NCBI GenBank assembly: GCA_000727475.1
Contig: KL647306.1
Location: 2,215,642-2,279,641 of the forward strand
Direction: 5' to 3'
From: Sarcocystis neurona
Taxonomy: Eukaryota > Apicomplexa > Conoidasida > Eucoccidiorida > Sarcocystidae
DNA: 64,000 nucleotides
Below the pieces are notes generated by a model. It ran no database searches. It worked only from the letters and a program-made list of their open reading frames with translations, and was not told where the DNA came from. Made by a program: the position numbers and the translations under genes. Numbering within the stretch: the first letter of the stretch is position 1; the number at the start of each line of letters is the position of its first letter. This document shows positions 33,819 through 45,000 of the stretch, piece by piece.

Positions 33819-36800
33819 GCATTTCATATAAATGTGCGCTCGCCATTGTAGGAAGAAGAGAGAAAGACTTACTCTCGAAAAAAAGGCCTGCCGCTACCCG
33901 TGTACTTGCACACGCCGTGCTAATTCTAGACAAAATAATAGCATTGAGTACATGGAGTACGTTGAAAACTGAAATCCAGTGACAACATACCCGGCTGGGT
34001 AGACAGAGTCCGAGCGTTTTTGTAGCATCCGTCTGCACCAAAGCAATGACTCAAGATGCAGCGTCCCGCGTGCACCTATACGAAAAGAAGCTGTGTGAAG
34101 GCAGTTTCGGATCAAAGTAGTAACAAAAAAGGTCCATCCAGTTTTCGCTGCATATGATACGTGCCATCTATACGTGCCATCATACGTATCATCTTGTACG
34201 TGCAGTCTACGCTACCTCATCGTGTTGCCGCTGAATCCAGCTCACCTGGAACAGCTGCACGGTAACGGTACCGGGGTGTTCTTTTCATAATATGGGTATC
34301 AGCGCTGAAGGGCTCTTTCGATTGAATATGAGTATACTGAAGAGTGGTGGAGTAGGGAGGGAGACGTGTGTGTGCCTACAGAGGTGCTTGCGCACGGATG
34401 GCTGCGTGGGGGATAGAGGCTAATGTTTCCAGGGGATTATACGGAGCAGGGTGTCCTACAGAATGATTCTGGGTTCATACATATGTATAGAGAGATGCAT
34501 AAGGACGCCGTTTCGTTTCATGGTGCTCTTAAGGAGACACCTGTTTAGGACGCCGCCACGTACGCATTTCGGTAAAAATGTGGATACGCATCGGGCAGCA
34601 GTTCTGGTGAATTCATAAAAAGGATACATTTGAAGCTAAAGGATATCGTCGGTCGGGACTGCCGAGCGGGCCTCGGTATAAATGCGCCTGCGTGGACGGC
34701 AGTGCGTACGACTAACGACGGGCAGAGAGAATTACGGAAAGTAAGTCAGTCTCCTCTGTGCTACGTGGGGGTACGGTGCATGAAAGTCCATATTCTGGGA
34801 GAACAGTGCGTTAGTGTGAAGTAACACGGTGGGAGCTTTGCTGCGGGGTTCACCGGGGCGGGGTTACTTCACCTGGATGTGTGCATACATTGCGCACGGT
34901 TTAGATGCTGCAACCCAGGGTGCTGTGCGGTCCCGGCTCGATGCGCGTCGTATACCCACACCAGAATGCCCCCACGTGTAGGAGCGTGTGTGCATGGAAT
35001 TAACTGACATAATTTGTACAAGCGTAATGGTTTGGTGAGGTGAGGGATGCTTTGCAGGTTTGAATTATTTGGGTGGATTGCCGGGAAAGTCACTCCCAGG
35101 CGTATCGCCCAAAGTGTATTGTCACGACTGTGTTACCGTGCCTGGACGGCAGAGCACGTCTCTGTGCTTCTGAGAAAAAGTCCGAAGTGGAACAACTTTT
35201 TTTTACTCCGTTCGCAAGGCATCTGGCATAATTCGAGTAGTGGATTTTGCTTGCACAACCAAGAAAAGCAGGCGAAGAAAGGAAATACAGACGACTCGGT
35301 TCGTCTCTCCCTACATGCCAGCATGTGTCCACTGCCTGCACGAATCCTGCGCAGTTGACAGGTCACGATACAGTTAAAAGAGGGTCTCCACGCACGAGAA
35401 GAGCAGAACAACTTCTGCGACGTGTAACCACGACGTACTCGCGTCCTGTGTACATACATATACACAAAAATGTGTGTACATACCCTCCAGGACACCGACG
35501 AATTTACCCAGCTTCATCCGCACATGCACGTAATCTGCGATGACACATACGTTCATGTATATATGCATATATGCATATATACATATAATTAAAAAGGGCG
35601 CCGAAGCTGCACCTATTAATCTGCACGTGCGTGTATCTCATGCTTGCGACTGCGTGGACGGCTCCGTGTAAAGGGCGCAGATCTTCCGACAGTGTGAATC
35701 GCGAAGAAGGAAACGACGGCAGTTGTCCCAGAGGTTAGGCAGTCATCTTTTTTTTGAAATTTGCCGGTTGTTCCGCCGTTTTCGTGCTACACATACACTT
35801 GTCACTCGTCAGCGCGAAACTGTATGCAGGAACTGTACGTACACGTGGGGATCTACATCAAAAGCGATGGACCTCATCTTGGCATGTGTGTGTCTGCACT
35901 CGAATGGCTCCTCCTGTGCAAGGCCACTGCACGTAAAACAGTGTCGCGCTAAGAAGCCTTCACTACCTGCATACTGGATGGGCTGTGGCGGTGCATCCTG
36001 CACGCAGAGAACTGAAACGCTCAAGCTGGTTAGTGATCCTCCGCACGACAGTGTATGGGTAGGTATGTGAATTGGTAAGAAAGCAACCCCGTGCGTGTAA
36101 ACTGTCCAAGTCACATGTGTGTACGCGTATGTATCCGTACACGCGTAAGCAGAAGAAGGTGTTAACACTCTTGGGACGCACGTTGACTTACACAGTTGTG
36201 CGTACATATATATGTTATCGATTCTTTAAACGCGAGTACACATAGTGGTCTTCAATAACGCGTCGCTATACCTCTTCACACATATACGTGTGTGTACATG
36301 TGTACATATATTTACATGTATGCAGTTGTAAGTGCGTCCACAGCCGTGCAGCGTAACCGATTTAATGGTATACTTGCCACGTGGGCTCTGGCGGACGCGC
36401 TCCGGCAGCAGTTGGTTTCGTAGTCGGTTCACACGTGCACGCAAGACGGGTATTCATGTGGAGCGGCAAAAGAGGATGAAAGAATTAAGTCAGTCTCAAA
36501 CAGAGTGTCCGTGTGAGCGTGCGTACACGTATGTGTACGCAAGTGTTCCACATTGCCAGCGGCCAAGAACGCGAAGCTTGGACCCACGCCGGGGACCCGG
36601 GTGTCAGCCGTACACGCCGATACGTAGAAGGACTACGATCGAGACATAACAGTTTCCTCAAGGTTTTGCGCAGTGTTTTGCTTGCGGTGTTTGCGCGGCT
36701 CAGCGAAGCTGTCGATGTGAACAGACGTATTTCGTATCCCTTCTTTCTTGGTCCGTTGCCTCTGTCGTTGGCGGTGCTGAGTTCACGAAGGCACAACACG

Positions 36801-38995
36801 CACGAACTAAGACGAGAAGGTTGACGTATATTCCTCAGCATCATGAACATCGTCATCCTAAGCGACGAGCTACACGACTCGTGATGTATAGTTTCAAAAC
36901 AGGGACAAAAGTCGGGAATTCCCAGCACAGGTACTACACGCCAACGGGCGGTAAAGTCTGCCTGTGTACGAAGGGTCATTCGTTGGAGTAACTACAGTGT
37001 CCTCGGATCAATGCGCCCTAGGACGCTGCGTATCCCCACATGAATAAAGGCCGCACGTACACGTGAAGACAGACATGTTGTCTGCTGTAGTTTTTCCGCT
37101 GTAGAAAAGAAAGTGTATCATGTAAAAATCAATGTAGCGAAAAAGCCATACGCGACGGCTAATTACCAGGGTAGTGGACCCTTTTCCCACGTCCACACTA
37201 GAGTCCAGCATCTGTTAGCTAGTGCCGCGGTGCGACATGTTCACACATAAAAATATGTACATACATATATTTTAGCACCTTCGACTTAACGCCATTTGTT
37301 CACTCGCACAATAATACTGTAAATATGCGAACAGCGTCTGCTACGCTCAGCCGCAGTGAGGCTGTAAGATTCTAGACATGGGTAAAGCAAAACAAATAAG
37401 TCTTTCTTCCCCGGTATGGTAACCTTAACAGTGAAAGCCGATTTTATCCACACGATTGTAGCTTCACAAGGGAGCAATGGAAGACCTCCACAGTAATGCT
37501 TACGAGGAGCACAGGGCTTAACGGGCAGGACTAACCAGACACAGACGAGACGTTCACGGACGCCACACATATATATTTGTGTGAGTCCATGGTATAAAAC
37601 AAGCGGAGGAAGTGCTCGCGGTTTGCTCAAATATGTGTGTGGCGCTGTCCTTTTAAAAGACACGCGGATATCTGGTCAAGTCTGCATCGCCAGCTTTACC
37701 ACAGCGGGCACGCTGCAGGGCAAAGTACCTTCAAGCCCTTGGGTAGCAGTTGAGTTCACGACGTGTCGCCGGCCTCCAGGGGCATGGAACATGTGTGTGC
37801 ATGGAGAGGTACAGAAGATAAATTTTTTCTAGCGCGTGGATTATCGGGCGAGTAATCATCATAAGCGCAGCAAACAGATTCGTAGAGTTCCAGTGTTCAC
37901 TACTGTGGCGGTGTTTGCGTCCACCATGAGGTGTTGCTAGCGTCAGTCCGCGCCAGGGGCGAGCGCGTATAGACACAGATGCTCCTCTATTCACCTAACG
38001 TATATGGAAATATATACATATATATATATGTATATACATGCGCTAACGCAGTTCATAAAAATTGATTTGTACGGAGGATCTCTCTGAGAAACGGCGCGTA
38101 ATTGCACTCGAGGCCATCTTTTGCAACATAAATCCTGCTTTAGTCATAGACGGTGCTAGTAGCGCGTACGTCCATACATGTGTAGCATAGACCTGTGCAC
38201 TACATACATGCGGGAGTGACGGGATCTCGGTTGAAGTGACGTGTAACGGTATCTTGCCGAGTTTGTTTCTTGATCGCACAGGCGCGTGGTCCACGAAGAT
38301 CTGGACGTGGGATGATGCGACATTGTCCATATATGTACTTTCGCGGTGCGGAGGCGTCCGCGTGTCACACTCCGTTGTTCCCCAGTGGTACCTACTTTGC
38401 CGTACTATGATAGAGTACACCTATCATGCTGGTGCATAGTATTAAAATTCACGCATATCTACAGATAAGGTGTACACATGGGTGGGTGGACACATACACG
38501 CGTCAGCTAAGACATAGCCCGTGTACATGCATATCCCATTCGCGTATATGGTTTTTGCTGCTGTGAAGCGGCTGGCCTCCTCTCGACGCAAGAGGGGATC
38601 TCGTCCGGCAATCGACCGCTTTTTATTAGCTGTTGTCAACTGTGATTGAAAGATCTATGCGAGCAAAACCGCTATCACCTGTTCTGCCGCAGTAAGACGG
38701 GTAAAAAGTCTTGATACGCGGGAGCGCCATTTTATCCGCGATTGTGGTGCCGCGCTACCTTCCTGTCACCATGCAAGCGCATGCTCCTTTTCTCTCAAGT
38801 GTTGGGGTTTTTTCGCCTTGTTCTTCCGGTCCGATCACTGGCTTGACGGGGACCGCAAGGGTGACAATTTTTGGGCGGCCGCGCGTCTTTCTGTCTCACT
38901 GTTTGCCGAGAACGAGCATACGTCTTCTCCCATGCATGATTCAGTATCAGCATTGCCTCGTGTTTCTTTTCTCCTGTCGTGTATGATTACCGCAG

Positions 38996-39090
38996 GAAGC
39001 TCTGGCTCACAGTTTTTTGTCTCAGCTTTGCCGGCTACGACGAGCGAAGACGAACGCTTTCCCCCTTTTTTCGCTTGCATCTCTCGCTGA
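38996..39090 (+). CDS. Possible fragment of a cyclophilin-like exon
   Basis: A long pyrimidine tract (TGTTTCTTTTCTCCTGTCGT then a short AT-rich piece and CCGCAG) precedes a phase-1 exon reading SSGSQFFVSALPA. The (N/S)GSQFF word is the core motif of cyclophilin peptidyl-prolyl isomerases. The expected flanking blocks (the GDPTGTG loop upstream and W-L-D-G plus V-F-G downstream) are not found in phase nearby, and the frame stops after about 31 residues. It could be a coincidence or a relic. Confidence 0.15.
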
Positions 39091-39662
39091 GGTGTGTTCT
39101 TTGTTGAGACGCTGATTCCGTGGGGAATTGCGAAAGCACGCGCATGCTGCCCTTCATGCGTAGTTTTTTGAAGTTGGTACGGTCCACGGACTAACACGTC
39201 GCACAGGAAATTCTCGATCTACGTATATCCTGGCGTGTGAACTAAGTGCGGTGGTAAACTCCGTATACCCTTCCGCTGCAACTACACCAAGAACTATCTA
39301 TGCGAATTTCGTACATTTTTTCTTACTCAGTGCATCTCTGCTGTTATACGCGGCTAGGGAGATTTACAATAACATGGTTGAGCAATCACTGTTATGCTTT
39401 TTTTTTTTAGCCTTTTAAGCTGCATCGTTTCGGTGTAGTTTCTGCACGACGAAATTCGTGCAGAACGACACCTTTTGTCCTGTTCCACACTCCTGACAGG
39501 CCTCCACGCCGGCCGATCTATTGCATGCCGAGTATACTCATGCTATTCTTCTGTGCTTTGCACTTTGATGATTCCCACCTTCCCGTTCTTCACTTCCGTT
39601 TGCCGTCGTTTTTACCCGTATCGCAGGCCCCCGCGGGTGTTGCTGCGCCCTTCTTCGTCGTC

Positions 39663-39701
39663 CGAGGAGAGTATAGTATATACTATACTATACTCTCCTC
39701 G
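39663..39701. repeat. Perfect hairpin: 18-bp stem, 3-base loop
   Basis: The left arm CGAGGAGAGTATAGTATA (39663-39680), the loop TAC and the right arm 39684-39701 are exact complements. Nothing comparable is seen elsewhere in the window. Confidence 0.95.
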
Positions 39702-40152
39702 CGCCGTTTCTTGTTTGTCGTGTGTTTGCCACCGTCCCTCTACCGTCCCTCCAACGGTTTGTACCACAAGCCTTTTGATGTCGCTTCGAGTGTTTGTCCT
39801 GGGCGCTTGCGCTCAGGCTTATTCTAGAAGATTTTGCAAAGGTTAAGGAGGAAATGCGTCAGTGGTAAGTAGTCGTCGTCTTTTCTCCGGAGGAGACCAG
39901 CTGCACTGGTTTCCCTCCGTTCTTGTTTTTAGGCTTTCTATTACTTCAGTTAGAAGTGCTCATATCCAGCGGGTTCTTACTTGAATGTGTAACAGTTGCA
40001 GAGTCGTCTTAACGGGCAGTACCTCAGTGTCCCACTTTTTGCCTACAGAAAAGGTTTCCCAGGCGTAGGATGGTGAAATGCGTCGACGATTAGCCGACAC
40101 GGTCTGCCTTCTGGGGTGCCGTTTGAACGTTCGTTTTTACTGACATGAAATT

Positions 40153-41127
40153 TCACTCCGTCTGAGAGTCACGTTTTCTACTGTCGCGCACGACTGGGTC
40201 GTGTTCGGTTCCCCATACAAGAGCAAAGAAGCTTTCTTTCTGATGCTTCTCTGCTGCATGGACGCATATTCCTCCCAGCCGACTTTTTTGTGGGAAGACG
40301 CAATCAAGCGACGCCAGTTCGTTTCTTAATCGGCTGGCGAACTGCTGATGTAGCGGCGCGTTCTTCCTGCCGCGCTCTTTGTCGCTGCTGGCGCAGGAGA
40401 GCAGCGGTAAGAGCCATGTCGCCAGCAACATTGCCAACATTGCAGTTGCGTAGGAGCTGGTTCGAGAAGCGTCTTGAGAATGCGACGCCAGGAGTCAACG
40501 AGCTCTCGACTATCTTCCACAAGCGACGGTTTCTTGGTGCTTCTCCGGCTGGATCGACTCGTGCCGGCCGTTTTCTTTCTGCGTGAACGACTGGGACTCA
40601 GCTGCATCATCTCTTCCCGAGGTTGCGTCGTCACGTTTCCTCTCGAACTCCACAAGCCGGAATCAGACATGTAGGGTAACGCGTCGTCCTGCTTCATTCT
40701 GTTGTATCACCTCGTTTCTTGGGTGCCGTTGCTGTCTCCTGCCAGCAGACCGAGACGAGGCTCCTGCTTCTCGTACATGGCTCCGCCAGTTTGTTTCACC
40801 AACACCAGACGTCAATTACGACTGGCAACGAGCAGGGAGAAACACGTGACATTGCGACGTCCCCTCGTCCTTTCTTTCGTGATCGCTGGTGACACTTTGT
40901 TCGCTGCTAATGTTGCCGCTTCTGCATCTTCGGAGCGGACGTTGCCGTTGTCGTCTTGCGCCTGGAGTTGCGGTGCCGTGATGCTGCTGCGCATCCTCTG
41001 TCGCACTTCCGGCTCGCTGTAGCTGCTGGGACTGCAGGGGTTTTTTTTCTCTGGCTTTTCCTTCGGTGGCAGCACGTCGCTTGCTACGGGTTCTTCTCTC
41101 CTGTTGTTGCTGTGACGTTGTTACCAT
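40153..41127 (-). CDS. Gln/Ser/Arg-rich protein gene divergent from SEC66, exon structure unresolved
   Basis: Opposite SEC66, an ATG at 41127 begins MVTTSQQQQERRTRSKRR and a Gln/Arg/Ser-rich frame that is open to 40816. A second frame in the same place (41075 to 40812) reads a smoother acidic sequence (SEDAEAATLAANK). Downstream, an ATG at 40697 opens 123 codons with an RS-like stretch (SPSRSRRKKTAGTSRSSRR) and a Trp/Leu-rich helix (LVDSWRRILKTLLEP). A last frame (40440 to 40153, ATG) begins with a hydrophobic stretch. Splice joins between these pieces are ambiguous: CAC-GTGTTT and CGAG-GTGATA donors, and acceptors after CTGCTGGCAG and GAAGCAG. The composition resembles RNA-processing or nuclear low-complexity proteins, but no domain is recognised. 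Confidence 0.4.
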
Positions 41128-41262
41128 CGTAGGGCTGCTGCTGGCCGAGATAGCGTCCGCACCTGCCGCGTGTGTGGTGCTGTCGTGTTAGCATGCAGCG
41201 AGAATTTCTTCAGCTGTTTGCCTCTTCCCTCCTGCGCGTAGCTTGTGGGCAAAGATAGAGCG
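41128..41262. promoter_or_regulatory. Probable bidirectional promoter
   Basis: Only 135 bases separate the SEC66 ATG (41263) from the divergent ATG at 41127. Any basal promoter elements for both genes must overlap here or extend into the coding sequence. No TATA box is evident. The inference depends on the divergent gene being real. Confidence 0.4.
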
Positions 41263-42072
41263 ATGGAGGAAAGCAGTTCCTTCCTTCTGGGATGGGGTGT
41301 CCTGGGGGTCGTGACAGTAACAGCAGTGGCAGCAGGCGTACGCATGTGGCTGCATGAACGTCGACAGTCGAAGGAAAGTAGCATGTTTTTTCGCCAAGCG
41401 CAGGCTTCTCTGGAAACATACCCGGATGCACGTGCCCAAATTGAAGAATACGAAACAGCAAGAGAGGCTATTTTTGAAGAGTTGCTAGCGGAGGGGCGGG
41501 TGCAGGCAGGCGACGCGGACCTCGACCCTGAGGCGCCGCCGGAGAGCAGCTGGACGCGCTGTCATGTTTCGCGGCAGCAAAAGCAGACGCTGAAAGTCCT
41601 GCTGTTACGCCGTGCGGTGGCGAATGTGCCGCGATGGGTGCATATATCCCATGAGATGAATGCTAAGTATCGGCTGTACAGACACCAGCTGCTCTCGGAG
41701 CAGACCTGGCTGCATTTTTCTGAACTTCACAACGATTTACAGCAGGAACTCGACTTTTTGAAGCTTGAGGCAGAATGTCTGGAAGCTTCCTGGGGAGAAC
41801 GAATTTTGAGGGACGCAGTGGTCCTTTATCGTATGCAGCAGCAGAAGGAGCTGCAGCAGCGCCAGCAAGAACTTGAAGCCAAGCAGTCTGCGATGCAGCA
41901 GCGCCAGAAGCAGTTGCTGGAGAAGCAGCAACAAGAGGCGCTGGCGAGGAAAGCAGAGAAACAGGCAGAGCGTCTAATGAAGGCAGAGGCTGCGTCAGAA
42001 AACGCGCGGAAGAAGAAGGGCGCGAAGAGTCGAACGGAGGGCGACAAACAGCCTGCCAGCTGTACGAAATAA
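41263..42072 (+). CDS. SEC66: Sec66-like subunit of the ER Sec62/Sec63 translocation complex
   Basis: This is a single exon of 269 residues from the ATG at 41263; a GTG six codons upstream is in frame but less likely. An N-terminal membrane segment lies at about residues 6-28 (FLLGWGVLGVVTVTAVAAGV) and is followed by a cytosolic domain. The best match to the Sec66/Sec71 family is the block LLRRAVANVPR, then QLLSEQTWLHF, LQQELDFLKLEAECLE and SWGERILRDAV. In fungal Sec66 the same order is RRAVADI, a WxxF, an acidic helix and GWGQxIF. The C-terminal 70 residues are a Gln/Lys/Glu/Ala coiled coil (KQQQEALARKAEKQAERLM). In yeast this protein, with Sec62, Sec63 and Sec72, serves post-translational import into the ER through Sec61. 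The family assignment is from motif reading. Confidence 0.8.
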   Translation: MEESSSFLLGWGVLGVVTVTAVAAGVRMWLHERRQSKESSMFFRQAQASLETYPDARAQIEEYETAREAIFEELLAEGRVQAGDADLDPEAPPESSWTRCHVSRQQKQTLKVLLLRRAVANVPRWVHISHEMNAKYRLYRHQLLSEQTWLHFSELHNDLQQELDFLKLEAECLEASWGERILRDAVVLYRMQQQKELQQRQQELEAKQSAMQQRQKQLLEKQQQEALARKAEKQAERLMKAEAASENARKKKGAKSRTEGDKQPASCTK

Positions 42073-45000
42073 AGCCTCTCGTGGGGTGGCCCGAAGGAGA
42101 GCGCTCACGCATCGTACTATTAACACAGAGTGCTGAAAGTTGCGAAAAGGATGTAAAAAGCCGAACGTCTCGTGAATTTCCCCTCGCAGCGTCGTTTCTC
42201 CACGCCTGTACCCGTAGACGTCGTGTACCCATATGTATTCCTCTACGCGTCAGCGTGCGTACTATAGTTTTGTTGATGTAAATAAGCCAGAAAAACTCGT
42301 GGTACGTAGGGAGATCAATAACGGCAGGATGCAGATGCATGCGTGGACGTACAGTGGCATGCAAGCGTCTGGTGGAGTGCCCAAGACGGTCGTGTGGAGG
42401 TCTGTGCAGTCTGACCCACAAGCGCCGTACGTCAGCGCTCGTGGACAGTTGTCAGAGAGCACCCAGATGCAGCACTTTTGCGTTTTCTCTGGCTTTCCTT
42501 TTGTGTGTGTGTGTGTGTGCGTGTACGTGTATGCGTGTCTGTGTTGTTCCTCTCTACGTAGAGTATACGTGTTTATAGATGTTTGTGTCTCTGCGTAGGG
42601 TAGTCGTGTACTTCGTGGTACAACATGAGGAGCTGCGGAAACACTGTCGAAGGAGAAATGCTTTTTTTTCAATTTTTAGGTCTTGGTGTTTAGTAAAACG
42701 TTGGACAGGAAAGCCTTGTGTGCGCGCCCATGCATACGAGCTGAAGGTGACTCGTCGGGCAACGGCTGTGTGGCGTCGTGGACTGTCAACGGAAAGACAG
42801 TCAAGCCGGGCGACAAGGCATATATGCCTATATATATTTGTATATACGTACAGGCATATAGATATGTGTCTACCTATATGTGAATGTTTGTATGTACGGT
42901 TACAAGCAACTTATAAAAGAGGGAAGAGAAGAGTGATTGTATTACCTATATAGGTATACACATGTGCGTAGACACTCCGACTGGCGACACGTATACATAT
43001 ATATATATATATATATACGAACGTGGTCGCACTTCTTGAGCCGACTCCTGAAAGGTGGAGGAGGGTAAAGAACGGTTTTTTTTTCTTCATTCGTATGTCG
43101 TTACATTTTACGCGGCTGACCCGTCTTTCTTTTTAAAAATGGACTACCCATGTCCGCAATCTTGACCGATTAAGCAATAAGGGATAATGCATTTTCGCCG
43201 TGTGTTTGGGTGTCGCGTAGCTCTCGTGTTTGAAGTTGTGGTGGTTCATTTTTTTTTTTCAGAGGAAACGGGCAAAGCGCGTGCCTCTCGTACGTAGTAT
43301 CCGCGTGCTTTTTCTGCCGAGACACACCTTCGACCTCCCCGTTGTCTACCCACTGTTTGGTAGACGACACGTGAATACCAGCAGCTTTGCGCAGGTTCTC
43401 CACACCAGTTTCTTAACAATCGCATTCTCGTCAATTCTGGAAGATTGACGACCATTTTTTTCCTTCCTGTGTGGCGCTTCCACAGAAAATAACAGAGGGA
43501 CAAATCTACGCAGGATGACGCGTGTGTGTGTGTCGTACGTGTGTGTCCCACCCGCCACGTATAATATGTGGGTATATCCACACTCGCGTGCGTAACCATG
43601 CTGTGATGACGGTCATTCGACGGACAACACGGGCTGTTGAACGTATGTAGGTATCTGCGTGCAATCGTTCGCAGGTGAGTACATGATAAGATTGTACAAC
43701 TGTAGTAGCTGCCTGCGTACATGTCTGCAGAGGCATGCATACACACGCGGACCTGCATTTGCACAAAGTGTATGCACCTATATATAGACATATATATATA
43801 TATAGACATATGTATTCGTATATGAAGAACACAGACGTTTTCATATACAGAATGATATTCGTGTATGTGAACGTGTGTGCCCGTATGTACTTACACGCAC
43901 ATATGTGTGTGCGTCTACGAAGGTGTATCCCTGCGAAGTTACACATACGTACATCTGAAGGGTACGTAAGTGCACATGTACACACACGTAAGAACGGTTA
44001 CGAGTACTTGTGCGTGTGTGTATGCATGTACCAATCCTTCTGTATGTTCTTGTTTGTATTTAAAATAGAGTCAAGGACAAAGCCTGGAATAGAGTCAAAC
44101 GTATCGCACACAAGTGTACAGGTCTACGCGTACTGACAAATCTGTACGGATAGCTGCGCTTCTAAGTATCTCCAGTGGTAAGGGTATCATAGATGGGCTG
44201 TGGCAGGAATGCAGCGGTCGTTTTTTGTACATTTACGTGTTCTGCAGATGCCAAGTAGTGTAGCCGTTTTCTCCACAAGGACTGGGGAGCACAAGGAGAA
44301 TTACGTTTCGTACCACATCAAGTTACACATTAGCACTCACAACTGCATGTGAAAATGATGACCGCGTCTACCGTTCAACCGTGGACTGACGTGGCCGGTA
44401 CCTACAGTAGAATACGTGCGATTAGAGACGATTTCGTATAAGCTACGTCAGAGCAAGCGAAAATTTGACATCCTGGTGGCACCATGAAGTCAGTGCGGCA
44501 CGCCCGAGCCTGCAGCACTGAACGCGCCTTTAGCAGCCTCGCGGGACGCAACCGCGAGCGAAGGCCCTCGAAGAATCTTTTTCAGTTGACGAGGCGTGCG
44601 TACGAAGCCAAGTCGCGGCTGCTGACAGTACAAAAGTTTTTTTGACAGAGGTTTAGCGTTTGTATTCTGCCCCCACATACAAATGGCGCGCATCTGTTGA
44701 GTCTGCTTCTTCAGAGTGACGTCGTAGTTCGAGAATGAAAACTTACAGACGGGTGATACGCGGATTCTTGAGAAGGCTTTCTCCCCTAAGTCAGGTCGAT
44801 GCGCACACGCAAAGAGCTCTTCTTCCGAACGCGCGTTATTGGCCCAGTGGCGGTCGCGCGCAGCTTGCTTTGTACCACTCATGGCCGCACTGCTGCAGGG
44901 ATAGTAGCGTACACCAACAGAATTATACTGGTGTCCTGCACAGACGGATGCATACACTGAGTGCTGCAGCAGTAACCCCAGCAGAAGATCAGTTTCGTCG

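Larger units (their letters stand above)
33819..40152. other. Intergenic, no confident gene
   Basis: Frames such as 36485-36979 minus (164 codons, ATG), 35047-35358 plus and 38043-38420 minus have no recognisable domain and are of the size expected by chance. There is a possible cyclophilin-like exon at 38996-39090 and a perfect hairpin at 39663-39701, both listed separately. TA-rich stretches occur near 35555-35590 and 38005-38035. Confidence 0.45.
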
